Below, in pieces: positions 1 to 5,375 of a stretch of DNA of 7,202 nucleotides. A program made the translations under genes and the position numbers. The notes below the pieces were generated by a model, which saw nothing but the letters and a program-made list of their open reading frames with translations, was not told the origin of the DNA and searched no databases. The stretch is from Acidobacteriota bacterium (GTDB lineage Bacteria; Acidobacteriota; Terriglobia; UBA7540): contig JAJYHU010000051.1 in NCBI GenBank assembly GCA_021784615.1, forward strand, positions 1 through 7,202. The letters are read 5' to 3'. Within the stretch, counting starts at the first letter, position 1. Every line of letters starts with the position of its first letter.

Positions 1-894
1 TTTTTCCGCGGCTGCCGCGCCCTTGCCGGCAAGATAACTGCGCACGATGGTCAGCTCCTGCGGGACGGTTTCAATGTGGTCGCTGTTCGGCCAGTCGCTG
101 CCGTACATCAGGCGGTCCTCGCCGAAAATCTCCCACATTTGATCAAGCCGGGGTCGGTAAAAATCCACGTCCATCTGAACGCGGCCATCGACCCGTCGAA
201 GGATTTCCGAAAGCTTGGCATAGACCTGGGGCCGTTTCCCAAGCTCGCGCAAATTGGCTTCATACTCGCTGCGCGCTGGCCCTTCAGTGGGCGGATTGTA
301 CTGCGGCAGGTGATCAATCACAATGCGCAGGTCCGGAACCTGGTCGGTGAGGCGCAGCACCGCGGCGATCAGGACGGTGTCGGGGTTGGCCGTATCCATC
401 TCAAGCCCGGCGCCAGCCAGTTCCTTTAGTCCGGCGACAAAAACGGGGTTGGAGAGCTCAGCGCTAAGGTCCCTGCCCCAGAGGTTTCCGTATCGAATGC
501 CGCGGAACAAAGGGTTCTTGTGGAAGCGTTCGAGCTGCGGACGGAAGTCAGGCTTATCCGGCTCCAGGTCTCCGACCGTCCCCACAATCAACGGGTCCTT
601 GGCGGCAACGTCTAGCACCCACTGGTTATCTTCCAGCCACGGGCTGCACTCCACTTCAATCGCCCCCACAACGCCCTCGCCATGGGTCACCTGCCGGTAG
701 CGGGCGGGCAAAGCAGGCTTGTAGAGAATGGGATCGTCTTGGGGCGGCCAGGGAATCCCCTGGGGGCGCCTGGGATCAAACAGGTGAATGTGCGTGTCAA
801 TAATCGGTATCGATGGAGTTTTCGCGTTCATCATTTGAGTTGTACCTTCAAACGCGGCGGCGGCCGCAACTGCCAGAAAGGTTCTTCGTTTCAT
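1..894 (-). CDS. Amidohydrolase, COG3618/PF04909 lactonase-like TIM-barrel hydrolase (partial, C-terminus beyond left edge)
   Basis: An open frame of 298 codons runs from ATG at 894 to the left edge with no stop, so the last part is missing. Residues 1-15 look like a Tat signal: RRTFL at 3-7, then an alanine-rich stretch, which suggests export. The mature part opens with IIDTHIHLFDP (31-41), whose HxH (H35, H37) is the usual first metal-ligand pair of this superfamily. Later motifs are IEVE (79-82), IDHLP (193-197), AKLSE (226-230) and MYGSDWP (263-269). H195 and D267 are the likely remaining metal or catalytic residues. The family includes sugar-acid lactonases and 4-sulfomuconolactonase-type enzymes; the substrate cannot be told here. 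The common DHxGKP and KLSGL forms appear as DHLPQ and KLSEI, so it is a divergent member. No clear Shine-Dalgarno precedes 894; ATG codons at residues 21-22 would give a cytoplasmic form. It is transcribed away from trpS. Confidence 0.88.
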   Translation of the reverse strand, partial: MKRRTFLAVAAAAAFEGTTQMMNAKTPSIPIIDTHIHLFDPRRPQGIPWPPQDDPILYKPALPARYRQVTHGEGVVGAIEVECSPWLEDNQWVLDVAAKDPLIVGTVGDLEPDKPDFRPQLERFHKNPLFRGIRYGNLWGRDLSAELSNPVFVAGLKELAGAGLEMDTANPDTVLIAAVLRLTDQVPDLRIVIDHLPQYNPPTEGPARSEYEANLRELGKRPQVYAKLSEILRRVDGRVQMDVDFYRPRLDQMWEIFGEDRLMYGSDWPNSDHIETVPQELTIVRSYLAGKGAAAAEK

Positions 895-958
895 AGCGGT
901 ATGTCTGATTGCGATGGGCAAAAGGAGAGCATCGCTCCCGCCTCAACGCGGCCCAAAG

Positions 959-986
959 CTTATCACATACGGAATGAGGTTCTCAA
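959..986 (-). promoter_or_regulatory. Candidate sigma-70 promoter for the amidohydrolase gene
   Basis: On the minus strand TTGAGA (986-981) matches the -35 consensus at five of six bases. GATAAG (964-959) matches -10 at four of six, with a 16-base spacer. Transcription would begin near 952, giving a leader of about 58 bases before the ATG at 894. Visual matches of this quality arise by chance, so this is tentative. Confidence 0.3.
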
Positions 987-1032
987 TTGCCGATTGAGTA
1001 TGGTGCGCTTCTTCCAACCGATGATTCCAGCC

Positions 1033-1048
1033 TTGCGCAACCGCGCAA
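1033..1048. repeat. Short perfect inverted repeat (TTGCGC-AACC-GCGCAA)
   Basis: Two six-base arms, TTGCGC at 1033-1038 and GCGCAA at 1043-1048, are separated by AACC. It could be an operator-like dyad or a small RNA hairpin upstream of trpS. No T-run follows, so it is not a terminator. Arms this short can arise by chance in GC-rich DNA. Confidence 0.4.
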
Positions 1049-1120
1049 CACAGGGCTGCCAGAGGTGCGCCAGTGTATTGGGCAGCGCTTCCTTCTCGTT
1101 TGAACGCCACTTATGTTACG

Positions 1121-1198
1121 ATGAATCGAATGAATCACATGGGAGCGCGCGGCAAGCTCCTCTTCTGCTCCAAGAGTGGCAGGGATTCCAATTTATGA
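1121..1198 (+). CDS. Possible 25-residue leader ORF overlapping the trpS start
   Basis: An ATG at 1121, with in-frame ATGs at 1130 and 1139, opens a 25-codon frame that ends with TGA at 1196-1198. That stop overlaps the trpS ATG (1195-1197) as ATGA, a typical arrangement for translational coupling. The peptide begins MNRMNHMGARGKLLF and contains one cysteine. It has no tryptophan, so it is not a classical Trp attenuator peptide. None of the three ATGs has a recognisable Shine-Dalgarno, and the AT-rich promoter-like stretch at 1111-1122 overlaps the first ATG. I therefore regard it as a weak candidate that may be chance. Confidence 0.2.
   Translation: MNRMNHMGARGKLLFCSKSGRDSNL
1181..1185 (+). 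promoter_or_regulatory. Ribosome binding site of trpS
   Basis: AGGGA lies nine bases ahead of the ATG at 1195. It is the only purine-rich ribosome-binding match near the conserved N-terminus and supports this start over the long upstream extension of the frame. Confidence 0.5.
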
Positions 1199-2301
1199 TT
1201 CAGACTGGTAATAAGAGGCCGCGAGTATTGAGTGGAATGCGGCCGACGGGGAAGTTGCACCTGGGCAACCTGGTCGGGGCCCTCGAAAATTGGGTCAAGC
1301 TTCAGGACCAGTACGACTGTTATTATTTTGTCGCGGACTGGCACATGCTGACCACGGATTACGACGATCCTTCAGCGCTGCAACCCAACATTCAGGAAAT
1401 GGTGACGGACTGGCTGGCGGTGGGGCTTGATCCCGCGAAGGCCGTGTTTTTTGTGCAATCGCGCCTGCCGGAGCACGCCGAACTGTTCCTGCTGTTTTCC
1501 ATGGTGACGCCGCTCGGGTGGCTGGAGCGCGTTCCGACCTATAAAGAACAGCTCGAAAACATCAAAGACCGCGACATCCACACTTTCGGTTTTCTCGGCT
1601 ATCCTGTTTTACAGGCCGCCGACATTCTGATGTACAAAGCCGATTGCGTTCCCGTGGGTGAAGACCAGGTGCCGCACGTGGAGTTGACGCGCGAAATCGC
1701 CCGGCGGTTCAATTTGCTCTACGGCCGCAACGACGGAGCGGGCGCGGCGAAGCTTGACGGAAAGACGTACGCAGAATCCTCGCTGGAGGGCAAGGCGGAA
1801 TTCATCCACCGGGGATTGGTCACAATCGACCCGTTGTTTCCGGAGCCCGAATCGCTGCTGACGCCCAGCCCGCGCCTGCGCGGCACGGACGGCCGCAAGA
1901 TGTCCAAGAGCTATAACAACGCGATTTTCCTTTCCGATCCTCCCGAGGTCGTCAGCAAGAAAGTGGCGGGCATGATGACGGACCCGGCGCGCCAACGCCG
2001 CCATGATCCCGGCGACCCGGAAAAATGCCCCGTCTTCGATCACCATAAGATTTTTTCCCAGCCGGAAGTGGTGGAGCGCGCCAACCGCGAGTGCCGCACG
2101 GCGGAGATCGGCTGCGTCGAGTGCAAAAAGCTGATGGCTCAATCCCTGAACAAGTTTCTTGAGCCGGTCCAGGAGCGGCGCAAAGCCTATGAGCAGGCGC
2201 CCCAAAAGGTTTGGGACATCCTGGAAGAGGGAACCCGGAAGGCTCGCAGGGTTGCCAACGAGACCATGGACGAGGTGCGGGCCGCGGTGAAGTTGACCTG
2301 A
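1195..2301 (+). CDS. trpS: Tryptophanyl-tRNA synthetase, likely [4Fe-4S] type
   Basis: This cytoplasmic class I aminoacyl-tRNA synthetase charges tRNA-Trp with tryptophan using ATP. The product is 368 residues; many bacterial TrpRS are about 330. The HIGH-type ATP motif is PTGKLHLGN (17-25) and the second signature is GRKMSKSY (233-240), both intact. RRFNLLYG (170-177) is followed by about 36 extra residues (178-213) before the expected FPEPE (215-219), an insertion compared with typical relatives. C278, C300, C307 and C310 are spaced C-x21-C-x6-C-x2-C. As I recall, this nearly matches the cysteine spacing that binds a [4Fe-4S] cluster in Thermotoga maritima TrpRS, so a cluster near the anticodon-binding region is likely. 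ATG 1195 was chosen for the Shine-Dalgarno at 1181 and because family similarity begins there; the frame is open back to 682 without homology. The TGA stop directly abuts the scpA ATG, implying co-translation. Confidence 0.96.
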   Translation: MIQTGNKRPRVLSGMRPTGKLHLGNLVGALENWVKLQDQYDCYYFVADWHMLTTDYDDPSALQPNIQEMVTDWLAVGLDPAKAVFFVQSRLPEHAELFLLFSMVTPLGWLERVPTYKEQLENIKDRDIHTFGFLGYPVLQAADILMYKADCVPVGEDQVPHVELTREIARRFNLLYGRNDGAGAAKLDGKTYAESSLEGKAEFIHRGLVTIDPLFPEPESLLTPSPRLRGTDGRKMSKSYNNAIFLSDPPEVVSKKVAGMMTDPARQRRHDPGDPEKCPVFDHHKIFSQPEVVERANRECRTAEIGCVECKKLMAQSLNKFLEPVQERRKAYEQAPQKVWDILEEGTRKARRVANETMDEVRAAVKLT

Positions 2302-3213
2302 ATGCTTGAAGAAAATCGTCCACCCGATCTGGAAGCTCGGAGCGAGGCCGGGCCGGAATCGGCGCCAGAACCCGCAAGCGAGGCCACGGGCGAATCCGCG
2401 CCCGAACAGGCAAAGCGCGCCACGCGAGCCAACATGCCCGCGCCGCCCGTGAAGCTTGAGGTGTATGAAGGGCCACTCGATCTGCTGCTGGACCTGATTC
2501 GCAAGCAGCAGTTGAACATCTATGACATTCCCATCGCCAAAATCACCGCACAGTATCTCGACTACCTTCGGCTGATGGAGGAATTGAACATTGATGTTGC
2601 GGGCGAATTCATCCTGATGGCGGCGACGCTGATTTACATCAAGTCGCGGATGCTATTGCCGCCCGATCCTGAGTCCGCCGCCGAGGAGCAGGAAGAAGAT
2701 CCCCGGACTGAACTGGTGCAGCGCCTGCTGGAGCACGAGCAGTTCAAGAACGCCGCGGAGATGCTGCAATCCAAGCGCCTGGTGGAAGACGCCACGTGGT
2801 CGCGTCCTGGCATCGACGAGTTCACTGAAGCTGAAGACGAGCCGGGGCTTGCGGTTTCCACGTTCGACTTGATTGCGGCGTTTCGGGAGATCCTGGAGCG
2901 TGCCAAGAAGCGTCCGCCCCTCGCCATCCGGCGGGATGAAATCACAGTCCACCAGATGGTGGAGCACGTGAAGCAGGTGATGCGCCGGAGCTCGGGTATG
3001 GTTTCACTGGACGATCTGGTGGATGGCTACGTTTGGCGGCAGGCCCTGATCGCGCTGCTGCTGGCCCTGCTGGAACTGGTCCGGCTGCGGGCGATTGAGC
3101 TTAAGCAGAAAGACCTGTTTACGCCGATCAGCGTTGCCAAAAGCAAACAGTTCGAAGAAATTGTCAAATCCGTCAACGCTACAAGCCTTGAGGACAGTCT
3201 GGGAGAGATTTAG
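2302..3213 (+). CDS. scpA: Segregation and condensation protein A (kleisin subunit)
   Basis: ScpA is the kleisin that bridges the Smc heads and binds ScpB in the bacterial condensin Smc-ScpAB, which compacts and separates chromosomes. The product is 303 residues. The family hallmark starts at residue 51: KLEVYEGPLDLLLDLIRK, then LNIYDIPIAKITAQYLDYL, then FILMAATLIYIKSRMLLP. The C-terminal winged-helix part, which should contact the other Smc head, includes residues of about 240-280 (ALIALLLALLELVRLRAI). Residues 1-44 are an extra acidic segment rich in E, A and P, probably disordered; typical ScpA proteins begin close to the KLEVYEGPLD motif. An alternative start at M45 (ATG 2434) would give a standard-length protein. 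The upstream ATG at 2302 touches the trpS stop (TGAATG) and so favours coupling, but the true start is uncertain. scpB follows after 12 bases. Confidence 0.94.
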   Translation: MLEENRPPDLEARSEAGPESAPEPASEATGESAPEQAKRATRANMPAPPVKLEVYEGPLDLLLDLIRKQQLNIYDIPIAKITAQYLDYLRLMEELNIDVAGEFILMAATLIYIKSRMLLPPDPESAAEEQEEDPRTELVQRLLEHEQFKNAAEMLQSKRLVEDATWSRPGIDEFTEAEDEPGLAVSTFDLIAAFREILERAKKRPPLAIRRDEITVHQMVEHVKQVMRRSSGMVSLDDLVDGYVWRQALIALLLALLELVRLRAIELKQKDLFTPISVAKSKQFEEIVKSVNATSLEDSLGEI

Positions 3214-3225
3214 GTTCGGAAAGTT

Positions 3226-3909
3226 ATGCTTACGGACGAGACTTTAAAAGCCCTGATTGAAGCCATCATCTACGTGGCTCCGGAGCCCGTGTCGCTCGAT
3301 GCCATCGCCAAGTCCCTGGAGGTCGAAGATCCCGGCCGCGTGAAGGCCAAGCTCGACGAGCTGGTGCAGGAGTTCGAGCGCGCGGATCACGGGATCGAGA
3401 TTCGCCCGGTGGCGGGCGGTTACCGGTTCTCCTCCAAGCCCGAGCACCACGAAGTCCTGAGGAAGTTTGTCAAAAGCTTGAAGCCGCCGGTGCGGCTTTC
3501 AAAGCCCGCGCTGGAAACTCTGGCCGTCATCGCCTATCGCCAGCCGGCGACCGTGCCGGAAATTGAAGCGATTCGCGGCGTCGATTGCGGCGGCGTCATT
3601 CACACGTTGCTCGAAAGAAAACTTGTCGTCACTTCAGGGCGGAAGAACGTGGTCGGCCGGCCCATCCTTTACCGCACGTCGAAAGAGTTCCTGGTCCACT
3701 TCGGATTGAAGGACGTCGGGGAGTTGCCGAGTCTGAAGGAATTCGAAGAGCTTGCCCGGCAGGCCTTGGGTTCGGACCTTCCGGCGGAAATCGAGGCCAA
3801 ACCGCTCGAGCCGCCGCCTTCGCCCGCTGAAGAAGCGGAATTGATCCCGGACGATGCTCCGCCTGAAGCCGTGGAAGCGGCTTCTTCGCCCGATGAAGAG
3901 GATTCTTAG
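3226..3909 (+). CDS. scpB: Segregation and condensation protein B
   Basis: ScpB forms a dimer of tandem winged-helix domains that binds ScpA within the Smc condensin. The product is 227 residues. The first winged helix is near residues 5-80 (LKALIEAIIYVAPEPVSLD, then GGYRFSSKPEH). The second spans roughly 85-165, with the family-typical LSKPALETLAVIAYRQP, EIEAIRGVDCGGVI and VGRPILYRTSKEFLVHFGL. From about 185 onwards the tail is rich in P, E, A and D and is probably disordered; variable tails are common in ScpB. The start codon follows scpA by 12 bases, with a weak purine stretch (GGAAAG) just ahead. The order trpS-scpA-scpB and the tight spacing fit one operon. Confidence 0.95.
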   Translation: MLTDETLKALIEAIIYVAPEPVSLDAIAKSLEVEDPGRVKAKLDELVQEFERADHGIEIRPVAGGYRFSSKPEHHEVLRKFVKSLKPPVRLSKPALETLAVIAYRQPATVPEIEAIRGVDCGGVIHTLLERKLVVTSGRKNVVGRPILYRTSKEFLVHFGLKDVGELPSLKEFEELARQALGSDLPAEIEAKPLEPPPSPAEEAELIPDDAPPEAVEAASSPDEEDS

Positions 3910-3925
3910 CGCTCCCGAGCACGCC

Positions 3926-4657
3926 ATGCAAGAACGGTTGCAGAAGATCATTTCCGGAGCAGGCATCACCTCACGCCGCAAGGCGGAAGAGCTGATTGTG
4001 GAGGGGCGCGTCAGCGTCAACGGGCACACGATCAGGGAATTGGGATCGAAGGCGGACCGCGACCGGGACAAGATCCGGGTGGACGGCCGGCCCTTGCCGC
4101 GCCTTCAGGGCCGCACGGTCATTCTGCTCAACAAGCCGGTGGGCTATGTTTCCACGATGAAGGATCCCGAGGGCCGCCCCACCGTCATTTCGCTTTTGCG
4201 CGGAGTGAAGGAGCGCGTCTATCCCGTCGGCCGCCTCGATTTTCATTCTTCCGGGCTGATGCTGCTCTCAAACGACGGCGACCTGGCGAACTTCCTGCTT
4301 TCACGCAAATCCCAAGTCCCCCGGACTTATCATGCCAAGCTGGAAGGCATCCCCAAGACTGAAGACCTGAAGAGGCTGGAGCGCGGCATTGTGCTTGACG
4401 GCCGGCGAACCACCCCCTGCAAAATACGCCTGGTTCACGAACGCGACAAACCCTGGTATGAAATCACCCTGGTGGAAGGTCGCTACCATCAGGTGCGCCG
4501 CATGTTTGAGAGAACCGGGCAGCGAGTCGTCAAGCTCAAGCGAGTCCATATCGGATTCCTGACGGACCACGGTCTTGCGCCAGGCAAGTTTCGGAACCTT
4601 ACCCCGTCAGAAATCGACCGGCTGAAGAACTGGAAACCTTCGGGACCTGCCCTCTGA
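3926..4657 (+). CDS. rluB: Pseudouridine synthase, RsuA/RluB/RluE/RluF family
   Basis: The enzyme converts a specific uridine in rRNA to pseudouridine. RluB acts on 23S rRNA and RsuA on 16S; sequence alone cannot separate them with certainty, but position after scpB is typical for rluB. The product is 243 residues. An S4 RNA-binding domain occupies about residues 3-60 (RLQKIISGAGITSRRKAEEL, then EGRVSVNG). The catalytic motif GRLD is at 102-105, with D105 the nucleophile, followed by FHSSGLMLLSNDGDLA, where Ser replaces the more common Thr. The third motif is EGRYHQVRRM (184-193), followed by KLKRVHIG. The ATG at 3926 places the S4 domain at the very N-terminus as in the family. In-frame ATGs at 3893 and 3854 would overlap scpB and add unconserved residues. 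No strong Shine-Dalgarno is seen; translation may be coupled to scpB, which ends 16 bases upstream. Confidence 0.92.
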   Translation: MQERLQKIISGAGITSRRKAEELIVEGRVSVNGHTIRELGSKADRDRDKIRVDGRPLPRLQGRTVILLNKPVGYVSTMKDPEGRPTVISLLRGVKERVYPVGRLDFHSSGLMLLSNDGDLANFLLSRKSQVPRTYHAKLEGIPKTEDLKRLERGIVLDGRRTTPCKIRLVHERDKPWYEITLVEGRYHQVRRMFERTGQRVVKLKRVHIGFLTDHGLAPGKFRNLTPSEIDRLKNWKPSGPAL

Positions 4658-4760
4658 TTAACACGGGCCGCGGCCGCGAAAAGGATTCGATCCGCTTGTT
4701 GCGTCAAGGCGCGATGGTCTGCCCCGTCAAACTTTGTGGCTTTCCGGCCTTGCTCCGGGT

Positions 4761-4766
4761 TACAAT
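4761..4766 (+). promoter_or_regulatory. Possible -10 element upstream of the CoA-binding protein gene
   Basis: TACAAT matches the sigma-70 -10 consensus at five of six bases. TTGTGG at 4734-4739 is the nearest -35-like hexamer but its spacer is 21 bases, too long for a standard promoter. The gap 4658-4913 is long enough to hold a separate promoter for the downstream gene. Tentative. Confidence 0.25.
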
Positions 4767-4867
4767 CGGAAAACATCAGGACTATGCGAAGTTTTTGCAG
4801 GCTTCGGGACGCGTCGCGGCCATGCCCGAGCGCACCCTGAAGCGCTGGACTTACAGTTAAGGAAATC

Positions 4868-4897
4868 CGGCGGGTGGACCCGATTCCACCCCGGCCG
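4868..4897 (+). promoter_or_regulatory. RNA hairpin just upstream of the CoA-binding protein gene
   Basis: GGGTGGA (4872-4878) pairs perfectly with TCCACCC (4885-4891) around a six-base loop, CCCGAT. The stem extends by CGGC (4868-4871) with GCCG (4894-4897), leaving a two-base bulge (4892-4893), for 11 pairs in all. It ends 16 bases before the ATG at 4914, just ahead of a purine-rich ribosome-binding stretch (GAGAGAG, 4901-4907). No T-run follows, so it is not a simple intrinsic terminator. It could stabilise the mRNA end or influence initiation. Confidence 0.45.
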
Positions 4898-4913
4898 CCA
4901 GAGAGAGTCTCGA

Positions 4914-5324
4914 ATGCCAGATTCGATTCAGACCATCCTGGAAGAATTTAAAACGCTCGCCGTCGTCGGCCTGTCGTCAAAACCCATGCGCCCCAGCCAC
5001 GGCGTCAGTTCCTACCTCAAGTCCCACGGCTATCACATCATCCCCGTCAACCCTCATGAAGAATCCGTACTGGGTGAAAAAGCTTACGCCTCGCTCGAAG
5101 ACGTTCCGGAAGCGTTCGACGTTGTGGTCATCTTCCGCCGCTCGGAATACGTTCCCGAAGTGGTCGACGAGGCCATCCACAAAGGCGCCAAGGTCATCTG
5201 GATGCAAGAGGGCGTTGAGAATGAAGAAGCCGCCCGGCGCGCGCGCCAAGCCGGACTCCAGGTCGTCCAGGACCGCTGCATCTTGAAAGAACACGCCAAA
5301 CGCTTTGTCAGCGAAGGCATTTGA
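4914..5324 (+). CDS. Stand-alone CoA-binding domain protein (YccU-like, PF13380)
   Basis: This 136-residue cytoplasmic protein consists of one Rossmann-like CoA-binding domain, the fold also found in succinyl-CoA synthetase alpha and acyl-CoA synthetases. Motifs are LAVVGLSSKPMRPSHGVSSY (15-34; the loop after the first strand that binds nucleotide), YHIIPVNP (40-47), DVVVIFRRSEYVPEVVDEA (69-87), KVIWMQEGV (93-101) and the terminal QDRCILKEHAK (119-129), all characteristic of the family. The biochemical role of these small proteins is not established; binding of CoA or a related nucleotide is inferred from the fold. ATG 4914 has GAGAGAG (4901-4907) six bases ahead. The frame is open back to 4734, but that part lacks family similarity and crosses the hairpin at 4868-4897. 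The gene is separated from rluB by 256 bases, so it may have its own promoter. Confidence 0.9.
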   Translation: MPDSIQTILEEFKTLAVVGLSSKPMRPSHGVSSYLKSHGYHIIPVNPHEESVLGEKAYASLEDVPEAFDVVVIFRRSEYVPEVVDEAIHKGAKVIWMQEGVENEEAARRARQAGLQVVQDRCILKEHAKRFVSEGI

Positions 5325-5326
5325 AG

Positions 5327-5348
5327 GCCGCTGTCGCGCTGCAGCGGC
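5327..5348. terminator. Hairpin between convergent genes, possible bidirectional terminator
   Basis: GCCGCTG (5327-5333) pairs with CAGCGGC (5342-5348) around an eight-base loop. It starts two bases after the stop codon of the CoA-binding protein gene and lies 27 bases beyond the stop of the opposing sugar transferase gene. Neither strand has a T-run directly after the stem (a looser T-rich stretch begins about 13 bases downstream on the plus strand), so it is not a canonical intrinsic terminator. Position is the main support. Confidence 0.4.
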
Positions 5349-5375
5349 GGTTGCCACGGTATTTTGCGATTTTCA

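Larger units (their letters stand above)
895..1194. other. Divergent intergenic region between amidohydrolase and trpS
   Basis: This 300-base spacer separates two divergently transcribed genes and must hold the promoters for both. On the minus strand there is a plausible promoter at 959-986. On the plus strand the AT-rich stretch TTATGTTACGAT (1111-1122) offers -10-like hexamers, but no good -35 sits at the right distance; TTGAAC at 1100-1105 is too close. It also holds a perfect short inverted repeat (1033-1048) and a possible short leader ORF (1121-1198). The open frame reaching back from trpS to 682 crosses this spacer and enters the amidohydrolase gene, but has no family-like sequence before 1195. 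No tRNA, riboswitch or T-box features were recognised. Confidence 0.7.

Noticed and set aside
76..700. Plus-strand frames of 117 and 125 codons
   Set aside because: They are antisense to the amidohydrolase, whose motifs are continuous on the minus strand.
1055..1086. GCTGCC/GGCAGC hairpin upstream of trpS, considered as a T-box or attenuator element
   Set aside because: Six pairs with a 20-base loop, no T-box signature, no terminator and no tryptophan codons in the short leader frame.
682..1194. Upstream extension of the trpS reading frame
   Set aside because: The frame is open, but it overlaps the amidohydrolase gene on the other strand, shows no family resemblance, and a ribosome-binding site with a conserved N-terminus lies at 1181-1195.
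1609..2476. Long minus-strand frames opposite trpS and scpA (up to 198 codons)
   Set aside because: They are shadows of high-GC coding on the plus strand, with no recognisable domains and compositions rich in Arg, Pro, Ala and His.
4665..4690. GC palindrome GGCCGCGGCC with overlapping CGCGGCCGCG after rluB as a terminator
   Set aside because: The palindromes have no room for a loop, and AAAA rather than a T-run follows; the nearby GGAT-TCG-ATCC stem has only four pairs.
4737..4755. Sigma-54-like promoter (TGGC ... TTGCT)
   Set aside because: The two blocks are about two bases further apart than the strict -24/-12 spacing allows.
4734..4913. N-terminal extension of the CoA-binding protein
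   Set aside because: The added 60 residues have no family similarity and cross a hairpin and the ribosome-binding stretch; ATG 4914 fits the family start.
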